From UBA1181 sp045601045 (lineage in GTDB: Bacteria; Bacteroidota; Bacteroidia; Bacteroidales; Paludibacteraceae): DNA of 64,000 nucleotides. Positions 27,283 to 36,670 of the stretch are shown piece after piece; positions within the stretch are counted from its first letter, which is position 1, and each line of letters begins with the position of its first letter. The notes under the pieces are model-generated. The model did not search any database. It worked only from the letters and a program-made list of their open reading frames with translations, and was not told the origin of the DNA. The stretch lies in NCBI GenBank assembly GCA_045601045.1, contig JAZRZA010000062.1, forward strand, positions 48,326 through 112,325, written 5' to 3'. The position numbers were made by a program, and so were the translations under genes.

Positions 27283-28614
27283 ATGATGACACAAGAGATC
27301 AACAAGGAAGAGATTGCGGACTGCATCAAGACGAGTGAACTTCCCGATTGGAAGAAAGAGCGGAGAGCGGGAACTGAAAAAAAGTTCCAGGTACTTTCTC
27401 TCTTTTCCGGTTGCGGCGGAATGGACATTGGTTTTGAGGGTGGTTTCATCTGCCATAAACGATCGGTGCCAGACATCGCCCTACAACAAAAGAAGATTAA
27501 CGAGAACTGGGTACTTCTCAAACAAAACAAGTTCAGAACCATCTTCGCCAACGACATTTTAAAGGAGGCGAAAAGCGCTTGGTTGAAATACATGAGCCGC
27601 TACGATCTTCCGACGGATACCTACCATGCCGAAAGCATTGTGGAGTTGGTGAAACGTGCCCAACAAGGGGAAATGGTATTCCCCACCGATATCGATGTGG
27701 TGACGGGCGGATTCCCTTGCCAAGATTTCAGTTTGGCGGGAAAACGCAAAGGGTTCGACTCCGAGAAATCCCACAACGGGAAGCTCCGTGACGTGGATAG
27801 CCCTACAGAGGAGACGCGCGGAAAGCTCTACTTTTGGATGAAGCAAGTCATCGACATTGTGAAACCTAAAATATTCATCGCGGAAAATGTGAAGGGTCTG
27901 GTTAGTTTGGGCGACGCCAAACGAATTATCCAGCACGATTTCGCGTCTGCAGACGGCAACGACTACATTGTCTTACCACCACAAATACTTCACGCGGGCG
28001 ATTTTGGCGTCCCAGAGACGAGGGAGCGTGTCATATTTATCGGTATAAGGAGATCCGCCCTCAAAAAAGAGGCTCAGGAAGAGCTGGAGAGAGCGGTGAT
28101 TTCGGCTGAATACAACCCCTATCCAACCCCTACACATGACCACACCGGCAAACAACCGAATCTTCACCGTCCCGTCACTTGCCAAGAGGTTTTCGAAGGT
28201 TTGCGGGAACCTGAGGATTCCGATGATCTATCCCAAAGGTTATACTCCCAAGCCAAATACCTCGGCACACACTGCCAGGGCCAAAGCGAAATAGAGATCC
28301 ACAAAATGGCCCCCACCATCCGATCAGAGCATCACGGCAACATCGAATACCGAAGGCTTAACGCCGAACATGGGGGTAGATACGAAAAGGAGTTACAGAT
28401 GGGACTAAAAGAGAGAAGGCTCACTCCCAGGGAGTGCGCCCTCATTCAAACCTTTCCACCCGACTATCCATTTGTCTATCGAGCAAAGGGGAAAAGATAT
28501 GGTGTCAGCGCCTCTGGCGCCTACAAAGTCATCGGTAACGCCGTACCTCCCGTATTGGCCTTCCACATCGCCAAACGATTGGAAGAGATTTGGGAGAGAT
28601 ATTTCGGCGAATAA
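27283..28614 (+). CDS. Orphan DNA (cytosine-5)-methyltransferase
   Basis: A 443-residue C5 methyltransferase. Motif I is LSLFSGCGGMDIGFEGGF, motif IV GGFPCQDFSLAGKRKG with the catalytic Cys, motif VI IFIAENVKGL, motif VIII near PETRERVIFIGIRRS, motif IX RRLTPRECALIQTFPPDYP, and motif X GAYKVIGNAVPP. The target-recognition region (about 270-380) would decide the site and cannot be read by eye. No restriction endonuclease, Vsr or second methylase gene is adjacent, so it is an orphan. Start at 27283 or the next codon (27286). Confidence 0.92.
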   Translation: MMTQEINKEEIADCIKTSELPDWKKERRAGTEKKFQVLSLFSGCGGMDIGFEGGFICHKRSVPDIALQQKKINENWVLLKQNKFRTIFANDILKEAKSAWLKYMSRYDLPTDTYHAESIVELVKRAQQGEMVFPTDIDVVTGGFPCQDFSLAGKRKGFDSEKSHNGKLRDVDSPTEETRGKLYFWMKQVIDIVKPKIFIAENVKGLVSLGDAKRIIQHDFASADGNDYIVLPPQILHAGDFGVPETRERVIFIGIRRSALKKEAQEELERAVISAEYNPYPTPTHDHTGKQPNLHRPVTCQEVFEGLREPEDSDDLSQRLYSQAKYLGTHCQGQSEIEIHKMAPTIRSEHHGNIEYRRLNAEHGGRYEKELQMGLKERRLTPRECALIQTFPPDYPFVYRAKGKRYGVSASGAYKVIGNAVPPVLAFHIAKRLEEIWERYFGE

Positions 28615-28653
28615 AGAGATAAATCAATAAAGAAGAGCATCCTCCCCTGACCA

Positions 28654-29772
28654 TCAATCCGAATAATCGATATCAAAATTGATTTCCACCTCATAACCGG
28701 GGTGCAACGACTGCAATTTCTCCACCATTTTCTGACGAAGAAGCGTCTTGTCCTCCACCTTAAAATCAACAACCGCATCCAAGGAGATATACTTCGTTTC
28801 ATTGTCAACGAAGATGCCGTGTGATTGAAGGACTCCATCAAAAGCATTCACCGCCGCCTTGATTTCAGACTGCACTTTGCCCAACTCATCATCCACCTGA
28901 TCCACCGCATAGAGGCCAACAGTCAAGAAGATATCGTACTTCTCCTTAATGGTTCGCTGAATCTTCTTGGTAAGGAGATGGAAATCGCGGGCCGACATAC
29001 GGTCGTCCACCTCCACATGCAAAGATCCCACAGCGAAATCCGGACCATAATTATGCAACACCAAATCATAGACTCCAATCACGCCATCAATCTTACGGAC
29101 ATCCGCCTTCATTCCCTTGGTGGTTTCGCTGTTGGTACGGGCACCAACCACCTGACTAACAGGTTGACCCAACAACTCCACACCCGCCTTGATGATAAAA
29201 GCAGAGATCACCGCACCAATGAAACCATCCACAGAGATACCGAAAATCATAGTGATAATGGCGCCTACCAATGTAGCGGCAGAGATGATCGCATCAAAAG
29301 AGGCATCGGAACCAGAGGCAATCAAAGCGTCGGAACTATACTTTTCACCCTGTTTCTTCACATATCTACCCAATAAGATTTTGGTGATAATGGAGGCGAT
29401 GATGACCACCAATGTGACAGTCTGATAACTTGGAATTTCAGGATTGATAATTTTCTTTACCGACTCCACAAAAGAGGCGATACCAGCCGCAAAAACAAGG
29501 CCCGCTATGATGATAGCGCTGAAATACTCAATACGACCATGTCCAAACGGATGATTCTTCGTAGGTTTTCTACGAGCCAATTTAATACCGACGATAGTGA
29601 TGACGGAGGAGAGTGCGTCGCTCAAATTGTTCACCGCATCCAACACAACGGCAATCGAATTAGCCAACAATCCGACAAATGCCTTAAAACATGCCAACAA
29701 AATATTGGTGGCGATACCAATCACACTGGTCTTAGTGATCTGTTTTTCACGAAATGATTTTTCTTCAGCCAT
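28654..29772 (-). CDS. Cation diffusion facilitator (CDF) transporter
   Basis: A 372-residue inner-membrane metal/proton antiporter. The metal site motifs are visible: VVLDAVNNLSDALSS in helix 2 and SDASFDAIISAATL in helix 5. HPFGHGRIEYFSA is the usual loop. The cytoplasmic domain is longer than normal and ends in a second repeat-like ferredoxin fold (DVRKIDGVIGVYDLVLHNYG and YISLDAVVDFKVED). The helix-2 metal motif has N where many zinc exporters have H (H-x-x-x-D), which may shift the metal specificity. The ATG at 29772 is preferred to 29847. Confidence 0.88.
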   Translation of the reverse strand: MAEEKSFREKQITKTSVIGIATNILLACFKAFVGLLANSIAVVLDAVNNLSDALSSVITIVGIKLARRKPTKNHPFGHGRIEYFSAIIIAGLVFAAGIASFVESVKKIINPEIPSYQTVTLVVIIASIITKILLGRYVKKQGEKYSSDALIASGSDASFDAIISAATLVGAIITMIFGISVDGFIGAVISAFIIKAGVELLGQPVSQVVGARTNSETTKGMKADVRKIDGVIGVYDLVLHNYGPDFAVGSLHVEVDDRMSARDFHLLTKKIQRTIKEKYDIFLTVGLYAVDQVDDELGKVQSEIKAAVNAFDGVLQSHGIFVDNETKYISLDAVVDFKVEDKTLLRQKMVEKLQSLHPGYEVEINFDIDYSD

Positions 29773-29831
29773 GATGTCAACATTAATCTTCAAAAGTTCC
29801 GCAAAGAGATCGGAACAAAATATTAGGCAAC

Positions 29832-29871
29832 AAAAAAAACGAGCCAACCCGACAAAAAAGGAAGGCTCGTT
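29832..29871 (-). terminator. Terminator of adk
   Basis: On the minus strand AACGAGCC ... GGCTCGTT forms a stem with an 18-base interior, followed by a run of T residues, just after the adk stop. Confidence 0.8.
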
Positions 29872-29889
29872 ATAAGTATACTAAATAAA

Positions 29890-30462
29890 TTATTTAGCAG
29901 CGTCGATAGCGTTAGAGATAGCGACGAAGATCTCATCGATAGAGCCAACGCCCTTGATATCCACGCAAGTACCCTCCTTCTTGTAGAAGTCGATTACTGG
30001 AGTAGTTTGCTCATTGTAAGTCTTGATTCTCTTAGTGATGGTCTCCAAGTTATCATCTGAACGGCCAGAAGTCTTACCTCTCTCCAAAAGACGCTTGATC
30101 AACTCAGCCTCGTCCACTTGGATGTTCAACATAACAGCGACATCAGTACCGCGCTTGTTCAACATCACCTTCAAAGCCTCAGCTTGAGCGTATGTACGTG
30201 GGAAACCATCGAAGATAACACCCTTAGCGCCCTCAACAGAAGCCAACTCGGCATCCAACATGTTGATGATCAACTCGTCAGTCACCAACTTACCCTCGTC
30301 GATGAAAGTCTTTGCGATCTTACCCAACTCTGTTTGATCTGCGATTTGCTTTCTCAAGATATCACCTGTAGAGAAGTGCTTGAAACCATACTTCTTGATG
30401 ATGTTCTCGCTCTGAGTTCCCTTACCTGAACCTGGAGCACCAAAAATAACTACGTTTTTCAT
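29890..30462 (-). CDS. adk: Adenylate kinase
   Basis: A 190-residue enzyme for AMP + ATP to 2 ADP. P-loop GAPGSGKGTQ at residues 8-17, FSTGDILRKQI, FDGFPRTYAQAEAL and GRSDDNLETITKRI are conserved. The LID is the short form without the zinc-finger insertion (LLERGKTSGRSDD). It follows hpt by 36 bases, forming a purine nucleotide pair, and is closed by a terminator. Confidence 0.96.
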   Translation of the reverse strand: MKNVVIFGAPGSGKGTQSENIIKKYGFKHFSTGDILRKQIADQTELGKIAKTFIDEGKLVTDELIINMLDAELASVEGAKGVIFDGFPRTYAQAEALKVMLNKRGTDVAVMLNIQVDEAELIKRLLERGKTSGRSDDNLETITKRIKTYNEQTTPVIDFYKKEGTCVDIKGVGSIDEIFVAISNAIDAAK

Positions 30463-30498
30463 TTTATCTAAAAATTAAAAATAATATGCTAAGAAATG

Positions 30499-31032
30499 TT
30501 AGGCATTCTCATCTAGGACCAAAAGAGAGGGGATGTTTCTCCCCAAGCCATCATAGTCCAAACCATAGCCTAACACAAATTTATTCTCTATCTCCTTTCC
30601 CACATAATCCACCAAGACCTGCTTTTGACGCGCCTCAGGTTTAGTCAAGAAGGATGCGATACGGACCGATTCGGGTGAGAAATTCTTCAACTCCTTCAAA
30701 AAAGCCTCCATGGTAATACCCGTATCAACGATATCCTCTAAAATCACCACATTTCTACCCTTCACATCAGCAGGAACAGGAATAATCGGAACGACTTTCC
30801 CGGTCGTCTGCATACCCTCATACGAGGAGTATCTCACAAACGCCAAACCGCAAGGCACCGTGATCTTGCGGAGCAAATCAGCCGCAAAGACAAACGCGCC
30901 ATTCATCATCACAAGGAAATAGGGATTTTTCCCCTCCATATCCGCATTGATGGATGCCGCCATACGATCTATGATTCGTTCGATCTCCTCAGCGGATAAC
31001 ATCTCCACAAAATTCTTTCCTTTAATCTTCAT
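30499..31032 (-). CDS. hpt: Hypoxanthine phosphoribosyltransferase
   Basis: A 177-residue purine salvage enzyme making IMP (and often GMP) from free base and PRPP. The PRPP loop is VVILEDIVDTGITMEAF; VMMNGAFVFAADLLR and FVRYSSYEGMQTTGKV are also typical. The frame opens at 31152, but the ATG at 31032 (MKIKGKNFVEML) gives the family length. It precedes adk on the same strand. Confidence 0.93.
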   Translation of the reverse strand: MKIKGKNFVEMLSAEEIERIIDRMAASINADMEGKNPYFLVMMNGAFVFAADLLRKITVPCGLAFVRYSSYEGMQTTGKVVPIIPVPADVKGRNVVILEDIVDTGITMEAFLKELKNFSPESVRIASFLTKPEARQKQVLVDYVGKEIENKFVLGYGLDYDGLGRNIPSLLVLDENA

Positions 31033-31301
31033 CTTGATACGATTTTTATCTATACGCGAATTTAGTGAAAAAACAAAAATCCATAAAATATTCAGTCCAA
31101 GAAGAATAAAAAAAAACATCCATCTATGCTCACGCACTGATGGATGCAACATGAATTACTCAATAAACGAATTGAAATTTATTCTAATGGTATGTCTTTT
31201 TTGTTGTACACTATATTTAATACAAATACCGTGCCAAACTTTATTCAAATTACATATTTTAACAAAATAAACTGAATTTTTACATAAATTCACAAATAAG
31301 A

Positions 31302-32783
31302 TTATAATTTTAACAAATCTTTAATTTTGTCCATACCTAAAACTTCGGCACATGAGAAGAAAGAGGTCATTGAAACACCTAAAATGCCGTGAAGATTTAA
31401 ATTTTGACCAGTCAACAGTAAATTAGGCAAAGGCGTACGAGGCGTCAACATTGTGAACATCAACTTGCTGTAATCCTTTTTTATGCCATACGCGCTACCC
31501 TCATAGGTATAAGTATAATCCCGATAGGTCAACGGCGTACTGGTGTATACATCCTCCACACTCTCCTCCAAACCATCAATGTACTTACCCACAAAATCCA
31601 TACACTGCACCAATTTACGCGACTTAAAGGCCTCGTAATCCTCACCGCGGCGCATCACTTTTGTATCGCTCCAAGCCTCTACATCCCGCCAATTCATCGG
31701 CGTGATAATATCCAAATTATGGGCGTAATCCGAACCATTCAAGGGGGTCTGATAACTGATCAAAGCCGCATTCGTGAAGTTCGCGGTATCATAGTCCGCA
31801 TAGTGCCACAAATCATCCGTTTCATAGATGAACTGGTTTCTATTCAAATATGGGACCACCCCTTCCTTCAACTTTATATTGGCAGTGAACATGCCGAAAG
31901 TATTCGGTGTACCCGCGATTCTTTTGCGATATACCTTTTTGATCACCTGGCTCTCTTTCACCAAATCCAACGTAGCAACCGGATGGACATTAGAGATAAA
32001 GATATCCGCCTCTATTCGCTCTTCTCCATTCACCACCGCAGCGACGATTTTCCCCTCTTGCTCCACCAACTCAGTCACCAAAGCCTTTGTGCGAACCTCG
32101 CCGCCAAACGATCTGATATGCGCTGCCAAACGATCCGCAATCTGCTGTCCTCCGCCATCAATACGCCACGCGCTTTGAATGAAGGAATCATTAATTTGGG
32201 CATAGATATAGAGCGGAAGATTCGGATGAAGCTCCATCTTCAACGAAGTACCAGCCAACACATTACGGAGTTTCGGATCTGTTATGGTCTCGTTCAAAAA
32301 ATCGTACGCTGAATTCACAAACGCAGGCTTCTGGTAGAAATCAACCGCATCAGCCGTATCAAAACTCTTAAAGATATTGTCTCCCACATCGGACAACATA
32401 TCCATATATCTCTTCAAGTTCTCTCGTTGATGCGGGAATCTAGCAGACATCGCCTCCACGAAATTTTGACGACCAGAGACAAATGGGAACTTTTCGCCGC
32501 CAAGAATCACCTCGTCAAAGCACTGGTCATCCAAACGATGCCACGGCAAATCCGTCAAACGGAAGAAATCAAAAAGACGCCACAAGGATTGTCCCTCATC
32601 CAAGGCACCTATATAGTGGAATCCGGTATCAAATTCGTTTTTTTTGCGTTTGAATGTTTGAAGGCAGCCACCTAACAAAACGCCCTGCTCCAATACACAG
32701 ACGCTCTTTCCTGATTTGGCAAGGGTATAACCACACTCCAAACCACCAAGGCCGCCACCTATGATGACAACATCATATTTCAT
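31302..32783 (-). CDS. CrtI/CrtISO-like FAD-dependent oxidoreductase
   Basis: A 493-residue flavoprotein of the phytoene desaturase/carotenoid isomerase/retinol saturase group. The N-terminal dinucleotide fold is DVVIIGGGLGGLECGYTLAK, with the second motif GGCLQTFKRKKNEFDTGFH. The C-terminal FAD contact is LLLTGQNLNLHGILGVSM. Such enzymes desaturate, saturate or isomerise conjugated lipids. It is the last gene of a seven-gene operon with a ketosynthase, ACP and exporter, 8 bases after the MMPL gene, so its substrate is probably the chain made there. Confidence 0.82.
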   Translation of the reverse strand: MKYDVVIIGGGLGGLECGYTLAKSGKSVCVLEQGVLLGGCLQTFKRKKNEFDTGFHYIGALDEGQSLWRLFDFFRLTDLPWHRLDDQCFDEVILGGEKFPFVSGRQNFVEAMSARFPHQRENLKRYMDMLSDVGDNIFKSFDTADAVDFYQKPAFVNSAYDFLNETITDPKLRNVLAGTSLKMELHPNLPLYIYAQINDSFIQSAWRIDGGGQQIADRLAAHIRSFGGEVRTKALVTELVEQEGKIVAAVVNGEERIEADIFISNVHPVATLDLVKESQVIKKVYRKRIAGTPNTFGMFTANIKLKEGVVPYLNRNQFIYETDDLWHYADYDTANFTNAALISYQTPLNGSDYAHNLDIITPMNWRDVEAWSDTKVMRRGEDYEAFKSRKLVQCMDFVGKYIDGLEESVEDVYTSTPLTYRDYTYTYEGSAYGIKKDYSKLMFTMLTPRTPLPNLLLTGQNLNLHGILGVSMTSFFSCAEVLGMDKIKDLLKL

Positions 32784-32791
32784 AAGATAAA

Positions 32792-35700
32792 CTACTTATA
32801 GAATCTCTTAGCACGATAAACGACGAACATCTCATCTTCATCCTCTTTGATGAAATCCTCATCGAGAATATCACTCTTGCAACCTTTATATACAATCAAA
32901 TATCTTGTTTTCAAAAGAGCATTTTGAATATCGTCGAGATTCCAACCCTCATTGACGATTACAACACCAAAGGCACGGTTCAACCTATCCTTATCCATCG
33001 TGAATTGGATCTTGTCGTTCTTCAAGTAGCAATTTTCCGCTAAAAGAACCTTCTCTTCGTCATTATCATAACCCAAAACTTCACAATCAGGATTGTTAAT
33101 AGACATCCAATACGATTTGAAACCGTATCCGCAACCATACTCCAATACGCCATCCTCAACCGGGAAGATCGAATTGAATATATCATAATTGTGGGTTGAT
33201 TTCAACTCCTCCTTCAAACTCTTCTCGACCCAATATCCTTTGTATTCGTAGTTATTACGGATTTGTTGCTTCAAAGACATTTGATCCTTGCCCAATTTGA
33301 AGTATGATTCTCCATGAAGGATATTGAACAATGTCACCGGTGACTTCTTCTTCAACGTTGGTCGTTTGATGAACCAGTAGAACAAGAATGGCTCCAAAGA
33401 GTAAGAGATGATCACAGCGGTGGACATACCGATCAAAGTAGATAGACCGATGGACTTCACTGCCGGGTGGGTAGCAAACATCAAAGAGGCGATGCTCACA
33501 ATCAACACGAACGCGGAGAATAAAATCGCCGTCTTATGGAATACCAAGACATTTTTCTTGATTCGGAACTCAGACAACAAACCATCCATCACAAAGATAC
33601 TGTAATCAACACCGATACCGAAAATAAAGGTGGAGATAACAATATTAATCAAGTTGAACTGCATGTTGAACATGCCCATGATACCCAAAACGATGTACCA
33701 ACTCAACGTCATCGGAAGGAAAGCGATTAACGCCAAGCACAGACTCTTGTAGCTAATCAACAAGACGCATAGCACGAACAACGATGAGATAATCAAAGTG
33801 GTGGAGAAATCATCGTGAATCAACTGCACCATATTGCTAGTGTAGTAGTATGGATCTATGACCACCAAGTGTTTGATCTTCGTCACCTCATCACAAACCT
33901 CTTTTTTATCTTGCGGCAACAGATTCACTGGGGTGAAGACCATATATTTGCCGTCTGTGTACTCAATCATATTGCTTTTGAGCGATGAAGGCAAGATATC
34001 CGAATTAGCTAAATCCAATGTTTCGCGCTGCACCTCAACCATATTTTGGAACTCCACAAACATCTCTGGGGAGAATCCATTGGCGACGGCTGCGGCGTTC
34101 ATGTCATCAAACACCTGCTTTTTCTTCGCCTCCGACCAGAACGTGTACCATTTTTCCAAACGTGCTCTTTGTTCCTCCATCGGGATAAAAATCATCTTGG
34201 TGGAATTACCAAACGACTCCACCTTACCATAGTTGTCCCTCAAATTGGTCAAGACACTCTCCATCTTGCGTGAATAGGCCAACGCGCTATCCAAATCTTC
34301 GGAAACGGAAGCGAAATAGACAGTTTTACACTCCTTGGTCGTATGTTCCGCCAAAATCTCCTGCGATTTCAAAATCTTGGAATCATAATATGCGATATGC
34401 GTCAAGTCGGAATCGAATTTCACCCAATTGGATGTCACAAAGCAGACCAAACTGACCACAACAATCGCACCAATCAAATAGGTTTTACGCTCAAAAGGAT
34501 ACGAGTTGATCTTTTCAAGGAGTTCAAAAGCCTTTTCGTTACGCTTGTTCTTCTCCTCGTTAAAGAATTGCGGTAAGAATATCAGACAGAAGAAAGTGGT
34601 GCCCAACAAGGCCAATGACGCGAAAAGACCAAAGTCTTTCAACAATTCAGCCTCAGTGAACAACAAACTCATAAAGGCGCCGATGGTGGTCAAGCAACCC
34701 ATAAACACAGGCACGGTCTGCTCCTCCAAGACGCGTATCGGATTGCCCACATACTTGTAATGGGTAATCACATGTAGACAGTAACTTACCGCCACACCTA
34801 ACACAATGGCTCCAATTCCGAGGGCCAACAAGGAGAGTTGTCCCTTAATGAAATAAATAATGCAAAGCGCGAAAAAGAATCCGTATGCGATAGGAACCGC
34901 CAATTGCAGCAAAGTGGACTTATTTCGGTAGCACAACCCAATCACCAACAAAGCGAATAGCATGGAGACAGACAATGTCATCACCAAATCGTGCTTGATT
35001 TGTCTTGAATTACAAACACTTTGCGGCGCGGCGCCATGGTAATAAACCTCCACGTCTGGATAAATAGTCTCTAACTTTTTGATGTTATCGTCGATTTCCG
35101 AGATGAGTTTGGAACTCAATTTGGAATCAACCGTCTTAAAATTAGGCGAAATGAAGGCGAGCGCAATCGTCGAATCAGGAGAAAAGAAATGTTGGTTGAT
35201 CAAGGTATAATTTGATCCCAAGCCATCCTTTAGCGCATCTTTCTTTGCCATAAAAATCTCACGCAAAGCAAGCGGATCCTGCGCGATCACCTGACCCATC
35301 ATGGCACCCATCGGCGAATACATCGTCATCAGGTTCTTTTGCATCTGCGCGTCAATGCTCTCCTTGGTGGTCAAAGAATCCAATTTCGCATAATCCGTAC
35401 TGTCCAAGAATACAGGAAGATAATTGTACAAAGAAGAGACGCCAGACTGAATCAGACTGGCATCCACCTTATACAGCACATCGGTAACCATTGATTGGGC
35501 CACCTCTGAACTCATAAAACTCTCTATCAAACTATCGCAAGCGGCTGTCAATTGAGGCACGTCAACTTGGTCGTTCTTCATTTTCATCACCACAAACATC
35601 TTGTCTTTCACCTTCAAGTTGGCGAAGACCATCTCTTTAGAGTTGTCACCATTATCATCAGATGGCAATAACTTGGTGATATCTTCCTCGTAGACCATCT

Positions 35701-35806
35701 TCATACCGAAGAATACGAAGAAGGCGAAACTCAACACCAGCGATGCGTAAAACGCGATTCTGTGTTGTTGGAAATATTTATATATTGCGATAGTAAACTT
35801 TGTCAT
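32792..35806 (-). CDS. MMPL/RND lipid exporter fused to a SAM methyltransferase
   Basis: 1004 residues. The first part (about 1-850) is an MMPL/RND-type exporter: a membrane helix near 15-35, a large periplasmic loop, a bundle of five helices (about 260-440), a second helix and loop (about 460-690), and a second bundle (about 700-830). After it comes a class I methyltransferase (about 860-1004) with motif I VLEYGCGYGFKS near residue 885 and the acidic VLGYDNDEEKV. MMPL exporters with a methyltransferase tail are known to me from aryl-polyene/flexirubin-like clusters, but this assignment is from memory. It likely moves the operon's lipid across the inner membrane. Confidence 0.82.
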   Translation of the reverse strand: MTKFTIAIYKYFQQHRIAFYASLVLSFAFFVFFGMKMVYEEDITKLLPSDDNGDNSKEMVFANLKVKDKMFVVMKMKNDQVDVPQLTAACDSLIESFMSSEVAQSMVTDVLYKVDASLIQSGVSSLYNYLPVFLDSTDYAKLDSLTTKESIDAQMQKNLMTMYSPMGAMMGQVIAQDPLALREIFMAKKDALKDGLGSNYTLINQHFFSPDSTIALAFISPNFKTVDSKLSSKLISEIDDNIKKLETIYPDVEVYYHGAAPQSVCNSRQIKHDLVMTLSVSMLFALLVIGLCYRNKSTLLQLAVPIAYGFFFALCIIYFIKGQLSLLALGIGAIVLGVAVSYCLHVITHYKYVGNPIRVLEEQTVPVFMGCLTTIGAFMSLLFTEAELLKDFGLFASLALLGTTFFCLIFLPQFFNEEKNKRNEKAFELLEKINSYPFERKTYLIGAIVVVSLVCFVTSNWVKFDSDLTHIAYYDSKILKSQEILAEHTTKECKTVYFASVSEDLDSALAYSRKMESVLTNLRDNYGKVESFGNSTKMIFIPMEEQRARLEKWYTFWSEAKKKQVFDDMNAAAVANGFSPEMFVEFQNMVEVQRETLDLANSDILPSSLKSNMIEYTDGKYMVFTPVNLLPQDKKEVCDEVTKIKHLVVIDPYYYTSNMVQLIHDDFSTTLIISSLFVLCVLLISYKSLCLALIAFLPMTLSWYIVLGIMGMFNMQFNLINIVISTFIFGIGVDYSIFVMDGLLSEFRIKKNVLVFHKTAILFSAFVLIVSIASLMFATHPAVKSIGLSTLIGMSTAVIISYSLEPFLFYWFIKRPTLKKKSPVTLFNILHGESYFKLGKDQMSLKQQIRNNYEYKGYWVEKSLKEELKSTHNYDIFNSIFPVEDGVLEYGCGYGFKSYWMSINNPDCEVLGYDNDEEKVLLAENCYLKNDKIQFTMDKDRLNRAFGVVIVNEGWNLDDIQNALLKTRYLIVYKGCKSDILDEDFIKEDEDEMFVVYRAKRFYK

Positions 35807-35820
35807 TGCTGTAATTCATT

Positions 35821-36192
35821 TTAGAGAGAATACTCACCTTTGTACTCTAAGAACAGCGTCTGGCCATCCTCGGAAAAGATGGAGGCAACCACCTTATAAC
35901 CATTTTCCGCACTCTTTTCCAACGCCAACTTCAACAACAAATCAATATTTTTCACAGGTGTCAACAACTCTGAAAAACGGCATTGGGAAACCGCACTGAT
36001 GGTCAATGGACAACCCGCTACCCTCTCCGCGCACTCACGGATGGTTTGGATGCTGCATACACCTGGGCAAATTGGATCGCCAGGGAAATGACCTTGATAG
36101 ACCTCGTGTTGCGGATTCAAGGCTATATGGAATTCAGAACCATTCTCGTTCTTGATTTCCTCCTTAATGGTAAAATAAGAATTCAGTAACAT
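35821..36192 (-). CDS. Hotdog-fold 3-hydroxyacyl-ACP dehydratase-like protein
   Basis: A 123-residue hotdog protein. HEVYQGHFPGDPICPGVCSIQ is close to the FabZ/FabA and ApeI-type signature (xGHFPGxPxxPGV) with its catalytic-position His. It would dehydrate a 3-hydroxyacyl-ACP to the enoyl form. It sits between the thioesterase and MMPL genes with gaps of 13 and 14 bases. Confidence 0.75.
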   Translation of the reverse strand: MLLNSYFTIKEEIKNENGSEFHIALNPQHEVYQGHFPGDPICPGVCSIQTIRECAERVAGCPLTISAVSQCRFSELLTPVKNIDLLLKLALEKSAENGYKVVASIFSEDGQTLFLEYKGEYSL

Positions 36193-36205
36193 AATAGACG
36201 ATTTA

Positions 36206-36664
36206 TTAACCGATATTCCATCTCTTTTTCCAGGCTTCGAAGAAAGGTGGATTTGAGAGTTGAAGTTCTCCCGACTTGCTCATAAAGACCTGCGTTGTCG
36301 TCGCGGTGAGCACCAATGCGTTATCTTCTTTTCGGAATATATTATACTCAAAATTTAGTTTTGCGGACAAAGTGGGAACATACCTCGTCTCCACAATCAC
36401 CGTATCCCCCACTGTCACACTCTGTTTGTATTGCAAGTGCATATCCACTACGGGAGCGGTAAATCCATTTTCAAAAATGGTCATGTATTCAATGCCGAAC
36501 TTCTCTCCGAAATCCTCACGACCATCCTCCAAATACTTCACATAACTGCCATGCCAAACCACACGGATGGAGTCGACCTCGGAAAAGCGAACCTTTACCT
36601 CAATGCGACTCACCAACTGATCGCCATCGCAAGTTAGCTTCATATTTGAACCACTTCGCTTCAT
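36206..36664 (-). CDS. Acyl-CoA/ACP thioesterase (4HBT, YbgC-like)
   Basis: 152 residues with a hotdog fold of the 4-hydroxybenzoyl-CoA thioesterase type. VRFSEVDSIRVVWHGSYVKYLEDGREDF corresponds to the YbgC active-site segment, with Asp and His-Gly-Ser-Tyr. It could release the finished chain from ACP. The ATG at 36664 is 6 bases after the previous stop; a second ATG at 36643 (MKLTCDGDQL) is also possible. Confidence 0.78.
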   Translation of the reverse strand: MKRSGSNMKLTCDGDQLVSRIEVKVRFSEVDSIRVVWHGSYVKYLEDGREDFGEKFGIEYMTIFENGFTAPVVDMHLQYKQSVTVGDTVIVETRYVPTLSAKLNFEYNIFRKEDNALVLTATTTQVFMSKSGELQLSNPPFFEAWKKRWNIG

Positions 36665-36670
36665 TCGCCT

